A DNA stretch of 64,000 nt from Poa pratensis (lineage: Eukaryota; Streptophyta; Magnoliopsida; Poales; Poaceae): NCBI GenBank assembly GCA_947311845.1, contig CAMZMU010000089.1, positions 21,570,438-21,634,437 on the forward strand, given 5' to 3'. This document shows positions 22,534 to 34,117 of the stretch, piece by piece. The notes beneath the pieces were generated by a model, which made no database searches, had not been told where the DNA came from, and saw only the letters and a program-made list of their open reading frames with translations. The position numbers were made by a program, and so were the translations under genes. Each line of letters starts with the position of its first letter. Positions within the stretch are counted from its first letter, which is position 1.

Positions 22534-22882
22534 GAGTGCGGAGTAAAAACAAGCTGGAGCGGAGGAACAAGGGCGAATCGACAGTCTTTTATAATATCCA
22601 AGATAGTGCTAAAAAAGGAATTTTATATACGCAACCTCGCCAACGGTTGTTTACAAATGTCCGATGCCATTGAAGAACATATCGCACACGGAGTCGAAAG
22701 AAACTCCGTTACCAACATATCGGCAACGGTTAATAATTCGCGACCGTTGCCTATGAAGGCGGGACGCGGGCCAGCTTGCCTGGCGGGGTGGGTTTTCTCA
22801 CGCGGAAAGCGCGATTCTCCGTCGCCTAACTCGTGCCGTTTCCATAGAGGGGTATCGGATGTGTCGTTCTGTACTAGTGTCG

Positions 22883-23126
22883 GTTTGTTACTTCACTGCA
22901 TGTTTAATCAGGAATGATGTTGTTCAGGTTAGTTTGTTGATCAAATCTCTATTGTTCCTTCAGTTTTATCTGGTCACTGTCTGATGAGTAATACTAATAC
23001 AGGAGATCGTATATGTTTGCATGTTGTTCATGGCATATATACATATGTGCATGTTAATCAAGGAAATGCTTTGTTGACAGGAAGTTTTTAATATTTGTTA
23101 TCTGCATCCCGTTTAGGCCTTCTCTA
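22883..23126. repeat. Duplicated segment, copy A right part
   Basis: Continues copy A after the CACTA element (GTTTGTTACTTCACTGCATG...). It matches 23269-23525, sharing TTGTTCATGGCATAT and TTTGTTGACAGG. Confidence 0.85.
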
Positions 23127-23525
23127 TTGGGTAGCTTACTTGTCACAACAATGTTATCCTCTGGTTTCTAGAGCTATGACCTCGATTATTTCTGTTGGTA
23201 TATGAGGACATGTATCCTAAATTGCTAAGGAGTTATTACAAACTAGTTTCACTTTGCGTCTCTGTCGGTTTGTTACTTCACTGCATGTGTAACCAGGAAT
23301 GATGTTGTGCAGGTTAGTTTGCTGATCGAATCGCTATTGAACCTTCAATTCATCTTGTCATTGTCTGATGATGAGTAATACAAATAAGTTGTGCCTTAAA
23401 GTATTGATTCAGGAGATCGTATTTGTTTTCATGTTGTTCATGGCATATCTACATCTATACATCCTAATCAAGGAAATACTTTGTTGACAGGGAGTTAATA
23501 TTTGTTATCTGCAGCCCATAGACCT
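23127..23525. repeat. Duplicated segment, copy B (empty CACTA site)
   Basis: Direct tandem copy of 18175-18317 plus 22883-23126. At about 23266 it reads ...GTCTCTGTCGGTTTGTTAC without an insertion, giving the pre-insertion state of the CACTA target. Confidence 0.88.
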
Positions 23526-23835
23526 TCTCTTTTTTCTTTGTCCCCTATGTCAAAACTGAGAATTTACACAACACATCTGAAGAAAACTGAGATATCTTAC
23601 TACCATTTGTTCTTGAGAGGGTCTGGTGGAGAATGCGGTGATTAAATAATGAGGAGTATAAGGGAAATGCAATGTTAACAGATTCCACTTCTAGGATTTT
23701 CCCTTGGGGTGTTCATACGCAAACTGACAAGACATGGAGGCGAAACCAGTATTAGACTTGAAAACCAGGGGAACATATATTTAAGTACCTATAATTTGCC
23801 CCCCACCCGTAGTAGCAGTGCCGGTTTTTAAAATA
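23526..23835. other. Intergenic
   Basis: No gene or defined element seen. Confidence 0.35.
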
Positions 23836-23857
23836 GTTGTTAAGATGAACAACTTTA

Positions 23858-23913
23858 GCCTGCCCCAACTTTCTTGGGAATGAAAGGCTTTGTTGTTGTT
23901 GTTGTTGTTTGTT
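23858..23913 (+). mobile_element. Severely 5'-truncated RTE-type LINE tail
   Basis: A 56-bp insert, GCCTGCCCCAACTTTCTTGG through AAAGGCTTTGTTGTTG, ending in a (GTT)n tail. It is flanked by 22-bp direct repeats starting GTTGTTAAGATGAACAACTT at 23836-23857 and 23914-23935. Plant RTE LINEs end in this conserved motif with TTG microsatellite tails. The long target duplication supports LINE retrotransposition. Confidence 0.75.
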
Positions 23914-24036
23914 GTTGTTAAGATGAACAACTTTATTCGGTTTATAAGTAGAGGTATTGTATTGACTAGATGTCGATCGCAGTACAAGACGATAGCATTT
24001 GGATGACTGGGTGCTATCTCTGTGGAGGAGGTGAAA

Positions 24037-24346
24037 ACTTTCAGAACATGTCCTTTTTACTTGTCATCTGCACAAGGCTGTGGATTGCAGGTCAATCCCT
24101 GTGCAGTGGTTTGCCATACGTCCTGCAGTTGAAATCCTAAGCAGGCATGTACTAGAAAGATTGAAGCAGGTTGTTAGCTGAAGGTTGCATTGCATCATGG
24201 CTTATGGCGTGTTTCAGAACATGTCATTTTAACTTGTCATCTACACAAGGCTGTGGATTGCAGGCCAATCCGTGCAGTGATATGTCGAAACATTGAAGCA
24301 GGTTGTTAGCTGAAGGTGCATTGCATTATTGGCTTATGGCCGTGCT
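24037..24346. repeat. Diverged direct tandem duplication
   Basis: Copy 1 (about 24037-24208) and copy 2 (about 24209-24346) share TTCAGAACATGTC, CACAAGGCTGTGGATTGCAG and TTGAAGCAGGTTGTTAGCTG. Copy 2 has a deletion of about 35 bp. Confidence 0.8.
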
Positions 24347-24349
24347 TAC

Positions 24350-24903
24350 TGTCGGGGGAATACATAATTGAGTATGAGCCGACGTACGAACTTATCAAGA
24401 CGTAAGCTGGTGGAGACTTATCAAGACATAAGCTGTTGGCGCGGCTTAACTGGCGCAGACTTAACTGGCGCAGACTTAACTGACGCAGGCTTATCTGGCA
24501 GGAGAAGACATAACTTGGAAGACACGAAATTATATTACTTAGTCTCCAAGTAGGACTCCGGCTCATACTTTTCTTGGGAGAGAAGTTTCCTTGTAACCTT
24601 GCGAGCCATCGTCTTTATAAGGTGGACTCCAAGGACCTAGAACCTCAAGCCAAAAAGCTCTCATACATCTAGAGATAGGCGACTCGACACATCGATCGCC
24701 AACCCCTTGTAACACCATATTCATATCAATACCAATCTAGGATAGGCAGGACGTAGGTCTTTACCTCGCATCGAGGGGCCGAACCTGGGTAAAAAACATT
24801 GTCTTCTTCGTGCCCTGCGATCTCAAGCTCGGAGACGTTCGACTCGCGTAATCCCACACCTACGAAGTCATCCTATGACACCTGACGTGACAAACCCACG
24901 ACA
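24350..24903 (+). repeat. 5' LTR of the LARD-like element
   Basis: TG...CA borders. TTTATAAGGTGG near 24613 is a candidate TATA box. An internal 15-bp repeat (CTTAACTGGCGCAGA) near 24446-24482 differs in copy number from the 3' LTR. Confidence 0.85.
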
Positions 24904-27479
24904 GTTGGCGCCCACCGTGGGGCCTGCGGTCAAGAGCGTCATGTTCCGCGCTGGATCTGTGCCAGGGACGGAGGATCTCGTCATCAATTCAAGCTCGGCG
25001 ACTTCGACGTCGCACCGGTCTAAACGATTTGGCGGTATCAACATCTACATCAAGATCTACCTCAAGCTCGAGTAAAAAGCGTGGAGAAATTCGACCGCGC
25101 GATTCGGGGCTCAACTTCGACAACGCCCCTCACGCGCGGGTTACATGACAGCAGCAACGTCTGTATGGCGGACATCACCGACAGCAGCTCGAAACTCATC
25201 TCGACGATTCCTTCGGTGAAACGATGCGCAATCGAGTTTCCTAGCAGCTGTCCAAAGGGCATCGGATTCCGACGGTTAGATCTCCGTGGGCGACTCAAAC
25301 ACTGAAGCCCTGTCGAAAGCTGACGGAACTCCGCGCGACTTTGGGAAAATAATTATCGAGGTCGGCTCGGACATCAATTCGAAGATCCCTCCGGTGGAAA
25401 CCTGCGGAATACAATCCTGAAGCCCTCCAAGAAATTTGAGACAATTCCAATGGTTAGATCTCCGTTAGCGAGTCACGCACTGCAGCAAGTTTTGTATCTA
25501 CGCGAGTTCGCGAATCAAGAAAAAGGGAAAACGTCAGATCGGCACGATACAGTCCTCATCCGAGTCAAATTCGATCAGGACTCCAAGCTTGCTACGACGT
25601 TGTACCAAACATAGAAGGAACAAAGAAGGAAAAAGCAAATCAATGCAAGCACGTCAGTTTGGATTACTAGCAGCCATCATCAAGGCCCATCGTCCTGATC
25701 TGATCGTGGATGAGGAAAAGAAAAAGAATTATGTATCAGTTGGGCCAGTTTGACTCGTACACGGATCAGGAAAGGAAGGGAAAAAGCAAAGAGTTGCCAG
25801 CTTACTACAATTAGTGCGATGGTTATCTCCAAGAAATCAAAGGATAGCTGGTTCCAGAAAGAAAAGGAGACAAAACCAGCGCAACTAGTCCTCACGTAGA
25901 TCAATTGGCGAAAAGAAAGATAGCCGCGACTTACGGAGCAGCGACCGAGGAGATTATTTTCTGACTTCGGCCATGCAGCACAGCATCACGGATTAACCGT
26001 CGACAACTGGGACATGAAAAATACGTCCGACTTAACAGCATAAATACAATCAGCAGTACAAAGTCTTCAGGAACAAACTACAACAACACGTCGATCACTC
26101 CGCGCGCGGCTCCCGGGATTTGGCTTGCGACTTAGAGCCTCAGCTCACCCCGGTTTCTGCTGGTGCCAGCGCAATTCAGGCCCAGCATTGAAATAAGTGT
26201 GCGTATTAGCAGCACCCCAGCTAAAAGCTGGTCATGTCAGGACAAAGGAGGGAAAGAAAAGGAGTGCGGAAGAAGCGATTAGCCCAATTATTACCATCAT
26301 GGACGGCTCCTGCGACTTCAGCCGCGCGGTAGTAGAGGGCGACTCAACTTTTCAACGACCGCGCGGACGTATGTCCGACTACACAACATGCATGAGCGCG
26401 ATCAGCAGCCGCGTCGGTTCTGGAGATTAAAAATAAGCGTGACCAACGCCAACTCGCCGCGGGCGACTTCAACGCCACCACAGTCCGCGGATCATATTGC
26501 GGCCTCAACACCAGGAGAACAAAAAGAAAAAGATAAGTTGCTATTATGCTCAACTTTCGCAGCCTTTTACTTTTATCAGTAAAATTAAGTTCTCTTCGAG
26601 TTTATCTCGGGGGCTGCATTTCTAGGTTATTATGCCTTTTATTAAATGTCTTTGCTACTCATATTATATCATGTCGTAGACTTTAAATTCATATCAGCTT
26701 TTGTAGATTTAATTACATCTACTTCTCAATACATTCATCAAATTAGAGTTCTTTATGACTCGCATTGCAAAGTCTAGCTATTTACAGCTTGCATTGAATA
26801 TCAAGATCACCACTACATGTTCAAGCATTGATATTTGGCGATTCATTTGTCATTCTACGACTTATCATTATATCAATTTATGACTGATCGTTATATAATT
26901 TCATGATTTATCATCATATCATTTTATTAATCATCATCGACTTATTGTCATATCAATTTATGAGTCGCATAGCGATTTACCCCCATATCATTTTATGAGT
27001 CGCAAACAGCTCATCACTACATCAGTTTATGAGTCATTAATGAATCATTATCTTATCAAATATTTGAGTTAAAACAGGTGACTCGCTGTACCACATCTAC
27101 AGCTAATCAGAGCTGGTTATCATCAAAGCTAATTAGAGCTCGTCACGGCTATTGCAGCCGATAAAAGCAATAATCCTGATTATACTCGCCTTAAGTTAGA
27201 AGTATCTTTGCACTATGCGGCCAAAGTACTGGGGCGCGGCGTCAATCATGAGACTGATGCCTATCATGGCTGCCTATCATGGCCGTTCTCAACGACCCTG
27301 AACACGCGTTTTTACCTGGGAAATACTGAGTCGCGCGAAGACCTACTTAACGGTAATAGAGATAATTCAGAAGGACTAAAGTACCCGCGTGTGGCGTCAA
27401 TCGAGTCTGAATGCCTATCATGGCTGCCTATCATGGCCGTTCTCGACCCTGAACACACATTAGATTTGGGAAATACTGA
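24904..27479 (+). other. LARD interior, non-coding
   Basis: No retrotransposon protein domain in any frame. The part at 26820-27060 is a degenerate AT-rich array of TTATCATTATATCATTTATGA-like motifs. Confidence 0.6.
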
Positions 27480-27745
27480 GTCAAGTACCATATGCTATCA
27501 TGCATCGTACAATATGCTATCATGCATCTTACCAGTTGCTATCAGGCAGCTAGTTGCTATTATGCAACCATTTGCTATCATGCAAAATACAATTTGCTAT
27601 CATGCAAAATATCATTTATTATCATGCAACATATCATTTGCATCATGCAACATATCATTTGCATCATGAGACATATCATTTGCTATCATGCAGATTATAC
27701 TATGCTATCATGCAGGGTACCATATGCTATTATGCGGAGTACTAA
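27480..27745 (+). repeat. TTTGCTATCATGCA short tandem array inside the LARD
   Basis: Roughly ten to twelve copies of a variable unit of about 20-24 bp containing TTGCTATCATGCA, with ACATATCATTTGCATCATGC variants, occur in one orientation. Confidence 0.85.
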
Positions 27746-28582
27746 CTTTTTATCATAATTATTACCAGCCGCCAAGGCTAACATATTATCATCAAGTTAT
27801 CATTACTTCCTTGGGGTTTTGCCTTTTGATTCATCAGGAACCTATAACTCGGCCATATGAATTTGAATTGGCATGACCAGATTTTTTATGATCGAGATAA
27901 TTATCTCCTGATATTGGCTGATGAAGCCACCATTATTTATTTAACTACAGCCACATCAAGTGGAATTTATATCATTATTATCTTGTGACAACAATATTTG
28001 TCAATTTGTTGCAGGATCAAATTGCAATTATATGACATCAAGCAGGATAATGAAATCATGCCTGCTTAATGCCTGGGGGCTAGGACAATTAAGTTTTTGT
28101 CTAACTTGAGATATTTTTTGAGTCCCGAGAAGCATGATCAAGCATGCAACCCGGCCCTCGGGGGCTACACATCCACCATATCTGGCGGTCTTTATTATAC
28201 TCATATACCATGTTTATATGCAGATTTCATTTTTTGCAGCACATGAGAATATATATATCCATTTGCGAGTCAAATAAGCGACTTGGAAATCTTTAAATAC
28301 AGCTCAGTCTTACAGGATAAGGTGGTTTTCACCAAAGGCTTCACTGCCTCCACATTAACTCAGAAGCTTCAGCAAGATTTCGCCGGCCTCAAATGCCCGC
28401 GATACCATATCAACAAACGTCGGTGGCTCATCCTTATACATCAGCAGCTCAATAAGTCGCTACGCTCGCGCCTCATCATCAGTAAGTCACCAAGCTCTAC
28501 ATACTCAAGTCGGCAAAATCATCAACATCAAGTCAAGATCTTCCGCCTGACTCTACGAATCACCCGGAAGCTTGGGGGCTAA

Positions 28583-29051
28583 TGTCGGGGGAATACATAA
28601 TTGAGTATGAGCCGACGTACGAACTTATCAAGACGTAAGCTGGTGGAGACTTATCAAGACATAGGCTGTTGGCGCGGCTTAACAGGCGCGGCTTAACTGG
28701 CGCGGCTTAACTGGCGCAGACTTAACTGGCGCAGGCTTATCTGGCAGGAGAATACATAACTTGGAAGACACGAAATTATATTACTTAGTCTCCAAGTAGG
28801 ACTCCGGCTCATACTTTCCTTGGGAGAGAAGTTTCCTTGTAACCTTGCGAGCCATCGTCTTTATAAGGTGGACTCCAAGGACCTAGAACCTCAAGCCAAA
28901 AAGCTCTCATACATCTAGAGATAGGCGACTCGACACATCGATCGCCAACCCTTGTAACACCATATTCATATCAATACCAATCTAGGATAGGCAGGACGTA
29001 GGTCTTTACCTCGCATCGAGGGGCCGAACCTAGGTAAAAAACATTGTCTTC
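28583..29051 (+). repeat. 3' LTR of the LARD-like element, truncated
   Basis: Repeats the 5' LTR from TGTCGGGGGAATACATAATT to ...CATTGTCTTC, then jumps to GCATCGAGGGGCCGAACC, a motif already present some 40 bp earlier. The last roughly 97 bp of the LTR are missing, so the right border and target duplication are lost. Confidence 0.85.
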
Positions 29052-29275
29052 GCATCGAGGGGCCGAACCAAGTAGGACAACCTCGTTGGTAAAAATACTT
29101 CTTTCTTTTTCCTTCTTCAGCGAGGCAGGATGGATATATTTGGAGGGAGTATGAGATAAAGCAGGAATTGATTATGTGGTTGTTCTGCTGCTCTCGAGAA
29201 TTACACGATGTTCTGTTCGTTTATGCTTTCTTGAGTCTGTGCTCGGGGATTAGCAACGATATCTCAATGTATCGC
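29052..29275. other. Short spacer between two retroelements
   Basis: Begins with a repeated piece of the preceding LTR, then unique sequence. No gene. Confidence 0.4.
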
Positions 29276-29759
29276 TGACGGGGGCCTACCCTTCGGGTGA
29301 CCCACTGTAAGGGTACCTGGTGCACGTATATGGAGGCCCATCAAGATAACAAGACCAAGGCCCATGAAGGGACCCGCAAGGAAGGATTGCTCTCCAAGTT
29401 AGGCATAGATTGAGTCGGTTTAGACTTGCCATATCTGTAATCCTAGTCGGTTACCCGAGACCCAGCCTCCTATATAAAGGCTGGGAGGGTCCCCGATCAA
29501 GGACACGATAGCATACACGCAACTCTAGCCTCAGAACCCTTGGCGAGATCGACATCTCGCCGAGACCCTTGTAACACCTGTGTTCACCTCATCAATAATC
29601 AGACAAGCAGGACGTAGGGGTGTTACCTCCACACGAGGGCCCTGAACCTGGGTAAATCCTTGCTTGTCAGCCGTAGATAATCGCCAGTGCTACCAATCTC
29701 GTTCCTATTCTCAACCCTAGGTGCGCTACCATGGGATTTGCCGAGTTAACACCTCGTCA
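29276..29759 (+). repeat. 5' LTR of the Gypsy element
   Basis: From TGACGGGGGCCTACCC to ...ACACCTCGTCA, followed by ATTGGCGCCGTCTGTGGGAA, a typical Gypsy primer-binding region, at 29760. A TATATAAAGG box is at 29471. The left border is inferred because there is no partner LTR for comparison. Confidence 0.7.
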
Positions 29760-32371
29760 ATTGGCGCCGTCTGTGGGAACGAGTGGCACTGGGTTCACGG
29801 TTTCGCCGGCTCAATCTGCATCCGCAAACGGCAGCTCGCCGATCACCATCACGGGACCGATCCCCTTCGGCTCCTTCGACTACAACCCGCACTCGCCGGG
29901 ATCACAACCTGCAAACTCGGATCTGCAATCAGGTGAGAACGTACCCGTTTGTCCTTCAAACATTACTGCTAATCAGACAGGGGCGTTTGTCACGGTGGAC
30001 TCGAATCGATCTTCAACACCCGCATCCCCATCGACTGGATCTGCGCCTGTGGCTCCGTCATCACCCGCAAAATCGGTGGCCTCATCTGCATCAACTCCGC
30101 CAAGATCGCCGACGCTCTCGGAGATGATGTCATTGATGGCCACGCCTGCATCGACTCCGGTGCCTTCACCAACACCCTCAGAGATGGCATCTCTGATGGA
30201 CGAACTACCCGCTGTGTCTCCATCGGCACCCGCGTCTCCTTCGACTGAGGACTACGCACCATCATCAGCAAAAGAAGCTGCGTCAGACGACGCAATGGAT
30301 GTCGAGTCCGTCCACAGCGACGACGGCTGCGGACGTCAGGCCATGATCGACTTTTACTTCAACACCGCTGCTGCCTTCCTCAACAATCGCAGCAACGGTG
30401 AAAAAGGCAAAATTTCGCGTAACGCTCCAAACCAGATCTGCATGGTGCAGATCGAGAACCGAGAGGACGGAGCACCCGAATCGTCGGCGAGTGGAGCAAG
30501 CGTCCTGACGTCAGAACCTACCCGATGACTGCAACCATGCCAGACGGCAGCACGATCGTCATCACAAAGGAGCAGGCGATCAAAGCAATCAAAGCAATAC
30601 ATGATTGCACCATGATGCCCGAGGATTCGACACCCGAAGAACTCGCGGCGCACAAATACATCTTCTGGCAGGAGACCTTAAGGTTGAAAAACCTCAAAGC
30701 AACCCTCGACGAGCGCAAAAAGGCTGCAAGCGCGTCGAGTGCACGACGCGCCCAGCTGTCGTCACTCTATTCTTCTGGAGGAACACAACAACGTTCGCGA
30801 TCTAGGCTGGCGCACCTGACAGCAAGCGAGCGGGCGGCGCTGACCCGCGATCTAGATGTGTCGTTCATGACGCACGACGAAGATGGAATCCCCATCCCCA
30901 AAACGGCTCAGGGAGCCCTCATGTCAGTGGCCACGTACCTGAAAGCGACACAACCTCCAGACAGTGACCCGAACGCGGCACTGCATCGCCAGCAAATCAA
31001 ATCGCTCCACATGGCAGGCGGAGCCCTAGCCACAGTCGAGGAGCACCCTGGAGGAAGCAGAACCCGTCGTGAGGCCACCCCGCGACGCGAAGTACAGACA
31101 AGGGAGAACCGCGACCGTACAGTCGCAAACCAAGACGACCGAGACCGGTCAGGACGCGGTCGACGCGAAACTCAGCATCGCGAGGCGAGTGGTGATCGCC
31201 GCGATGTCATGACACAGCATCGGGTCAGCAGAGGCAGAAGCAGAAGGTCCACGCGATCTCGGAGCAGCGATTCAGACTCGGGCGACGAGTGGGAGCCTTG
31301 TGGGGCGCTATGCTTCACTCGACGCATCCGCCAGGCGAAGATGCCCAAAAGATTCAGACTCACGTCTGAAACACCCAAGTTCGATGGCAGGCAGGAACCC
31401 TCGTCCTGGCTAGAGGACTACAGAACAGCGGTCTCCTGTCAACGAGGCTCAACCACAACTGCGATGCAGTATATCCAGCTCATGCTGTCTGGGACCGCGC
31501 GGGATTGGCTGAAGAGCTTACCCGAAAACTCATACGACTCCTGGGAACGTTTCCAGGAGGACTTCATCAAAAACTTCCTCGCAACATGCGATCGACCCGC
31601 GACATTCGCAGAACTGCAAGCTTGCAGGCAGCGTTCAGACGAACCGCTGCGCGAGTACATCAGAAAGTGGACCACGATGCGCAACTCTGTAGGAGTGGTG
31701 TCGGAAGACAGGGCAATCGACGCTTTTATCGCAGGAGCTGCCAGGCACGACTTTCGGGAAGCGCTGTGCCGCCAAAAGCCAACATCTATAGCACAACTCA
31801 TGAAAGTAGCTAACGAGTGGGCAGATGGAGAAGATCGGTGCGAGAGCATCAGGAGTCACCACGTGGCAACAACAACCACGGAAGCTGGGACAGAAGAGAC
31901 GGCCGCGGCAGGCGCAAACGCAAATCCCACCGCTACGACGACCAAGACGGAGTCGAATTGGTGGCGGCTGGATACGACAACCGCAATGACAGCAGTCGCA
32001 GTGCGAGTCGTCAAGATGATCGTGGCAGGAGTCGCCAGGACGACCGCCGCGACTACGGAACACGCAGAGATGGATATCGCAAACAGGAGTGGCGCAAACG
32101 CCGATCATCATCACCCGAAGGTTTGGGTGATCAGGAGCTAGATGAAGAGTGCAGATTCCACATGTTCAAAGGCCAAGACGGCAAGCTACACTCAAGCCAC
32201 CTGGTGAAGGATTGCAGAAAATTCACCAGGATGACAGACGCGTACATAAAACGCCTGCAAGCAGCTCAAGGTGCGGCGGCAACAGAGCCCCTGCACCGCC
32301 TCCTCCTCCTGCTCCACCCGCAGGTCAAAACGCGCATGTGGCAGGCGCAATGCAAAATCAAGCTCGCCTAG
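29760..32371 (+). pseudogene. Gypsy gag, frame broken
   Basis: The N-terminal part (Ser/Pro/Ala-rich) ends in one frame near 30528. The main gag frame opens about 30525 with MPDGSTIVITKEQAIKAIKA and carries the capsid region at about 31340-31830: PKFDGRQEPSSWLEDYRTAV, MLSGTARDWLKSLP, SWERFQEDFIKNF and LREYIRKW. Near 31834 the frame shifts and an Arg/Asp-rich nucleocapsid-like tail continues (GLGDQELDEECRFHMFKGQD, LVKDCRKF). A second shift lies near 32274. Gag packages the RNA in the virus-like particle; this copy cannot make it intact. Confidence 0.8.
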
Positions 32372-34117
32372 AAGCCCCACCAGAACCGGCAGAACGGTAC
32401 CCTGAAGCTCGTGGACAGATGAACATGATCCAGAAGGGACGTCCAACCAACAGGGAGCAGAAATTGATCACTCGACAAGTCAATATGGCGGTCATGGCAC
32501 CCCCAGCAGTACCTGAATATCTGAAGGGGTCAGAAACAAGCATAACGTTCTCACGTGCAGATCATCCCCCAGCCGTGGTGCGGCCAGGGCACGCGCCCCT
32601 GGTACTCGACGCTCAAATCGGTGGCTACGCCATGTCCAAGGTCTTCATGGACGGAGGAAGCGGAATCAACATAATATTCGCGACACGCTTCGCAAGATGA
32701 ATCGCTCAGTCGAAAATCTACCTGAGTCAGACACATCCTTTCATGGCATAGTCCCAGGCAAAGCAGTCCTGCCACTCGGGACACTACAGCTCCCAGTTGT
32801 TTTTGGTGAGCCAGGCAACTTTCGATCGGAGAAGGTCGACTTTGAGGTCGTCGACTGGAAATCGCAATATCACGCGATCCTGGGGCGCCCGACGTTCGCT
32901 CGGTTCATGGCGGTCCCGCACTACGCGTACCTGATGATCAAAATGCCAGGACCCAAAGGAGTTATCACCGTCAAGGGCAACTTCCAGCGATCTGATAGCT
33001 GCGACAGAGAATTCAGCAAAATATCCGAGACATTCGGGATGCAGGAACAGCTCAAGGAGATCTCCCTCACCAATGATCGCACAGTGTTCCCTCAAACAAA
33101 AAAGCAGGCACCCGACGCCGCTTTCAACGCAAAAAACGACACAACGTCGCATCAGGTCCACCCGACGGACCCGGCCAAGACGGTCAACGTGTCGTCCAGC
33201 TTATCACCCGCATAGGAAGGCGCGCTCGTCGAATTCCTCCGTGAGAACTGGGAAATTTTCGCCTGGTGTCCAGCTGACATGCCAGGTATTCCCAGGGAAT
33301 TCGCCGAGCACTCTCTTCAACTCTTTCCAGATGCAAAACCTGTAAAGCAAACAATGCGACGGTTCTCCGAGCCGAAACGCGTAGCTATTGGAGAAGAAGT
33401 CGACAGATTACTCGACGCAAAATTTATTCGGGAGATCAAAAAATCTGACTGGGTTGCCAACCCTGTCCTGGTGCCAAAGAAGAATTCGACTGTCCTTCGC
33501 ATGTGTGTCGACTTCACCTCCCTCAACAAATGCTGTCCCAAGGACCACTTCCCCTTGCCACGTATCGACCAGATCGTCGACTCAACGGCGGGATGCGAGC
33601 GCCTATCCTTCCTGGATGCCTATTCGGGCTATAACCAGATTCGGATGAGAGAAGAGGATGAAGACAAGACTGCCTTCATCACCCCTTACGGCGTCTACTG
33701 CTACACAACTATGCCCTTCGGGCTCAAGAACGCGGGTGCTACGTACCAGCGCATGATGCAAAACTGCCTCAAAAAGCAAATTGGACGCAACGTCCAAGTC
33801 TACGTCGACGACATTGTCATCAAAACAAAAAAGGAGTCGACACTCCTCGACGACCTGCGCGAAACCTTCGCCAACCTGAAGCATTACAAGATCAAGCTCA
33901 ATCCCAAGAAGTGTGTCTTTGGCGTGCCAGCCGGACAACTTTTGGGTTACCTTGTTTCCGCCAGAGGCATCGAGGCGGACCCGGAAAAGCTGCAGGCCAT
34001 CCTCACCATGCCACCACCAACAAAACTTCGGGAGATCCAAAAACTGGCCGGTCGGTCGCAGCACTTAGCCGCTTCATCAGCAAACTGGGCGAAAAGGCGC
34101 TCCCGTTCTATCAGCTG
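32274..34117 (+). pseudogene. Gypsy protease and reverse transcriptase, frame broken
   Basis: An aspartic protease region is seen around 32600-32920 (LVLDAQIGGYAMSKVFMDGG, then YHAILGRPTFARF), with a frame break near 32680. An in-frame TAG at 33213-33215 follows VNVSSSLSPA, in the linker before RT. RT (33240-34040) has LRMCVDFTSLNKCCPKDHFP, SFLDAYSGYNQI, TTMPFGLKNAGATYQR and the catalytic YVDD at about 33802-33813. The frame shifts again near 34055 at the RT/RNase H boundary. Confidence 0.85.

Larger units (their letters stand above)
18318..22879. mobile_element. CACTA (En/Spm) DNA transposon, non-autonomous, 4562 bp
   Basis: The left end CACTAGTACAGAACGACACA and right end TGTGTCGTTCTGTACTAGTG are perfect inverted repeats. 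The element is flanked by the 3-bp duplication TCG (18315-18317, 22880-22882), as CACTA elements require. Subterminal repeats resemble ATCGGAAACGG/ATCGGCAACGG. No transposase was found. The cargo is two minus-strand gene-like ORFs and a nested solo LTR. The paralogous segment at 23127-23525 has the same target with a single TCG and no element, independently confirming the borders. Confidence 0.95.
24350..29051 (+). mobile_element. Non-autonomous LTR retrotransposon (LARD-like)
   Basis: The 5' LTR is 24350-24903 (TGTCGGGGGAATACATAATT...ACA). A primer-binding-site-like TTGGCGCCCACCGTGGGG follows at 24905. A polypurine tract (AAGCTTGGGGGCT) lies just before the 3' LTR, which starts at 28583 and is cut short at 29051. 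The LTRs are very similar, with only a handful of substitutions outside a variable 15-bp repeat tract, so the insertion is young. The 3.7-kb interior has no gag or pol domain and is partly satellite-like. Replication must depend on a related Gypsy element in trans. Confidence 0.88.

Noticed and set aside
29731..29760. ATG at 29731 as gag start
   Set aside because: It lies in the LTR tail before the primer-binding site, so the translation start should be downstream.
31830..34060. Programmed frameshifting as explanation of the gag-pol breaks
   Set aside because: There are four shifts plus a nonsense codon, without slippery sites in conserved positions. Tat elements normally use few or no frame changes, so decay or error is more likely.
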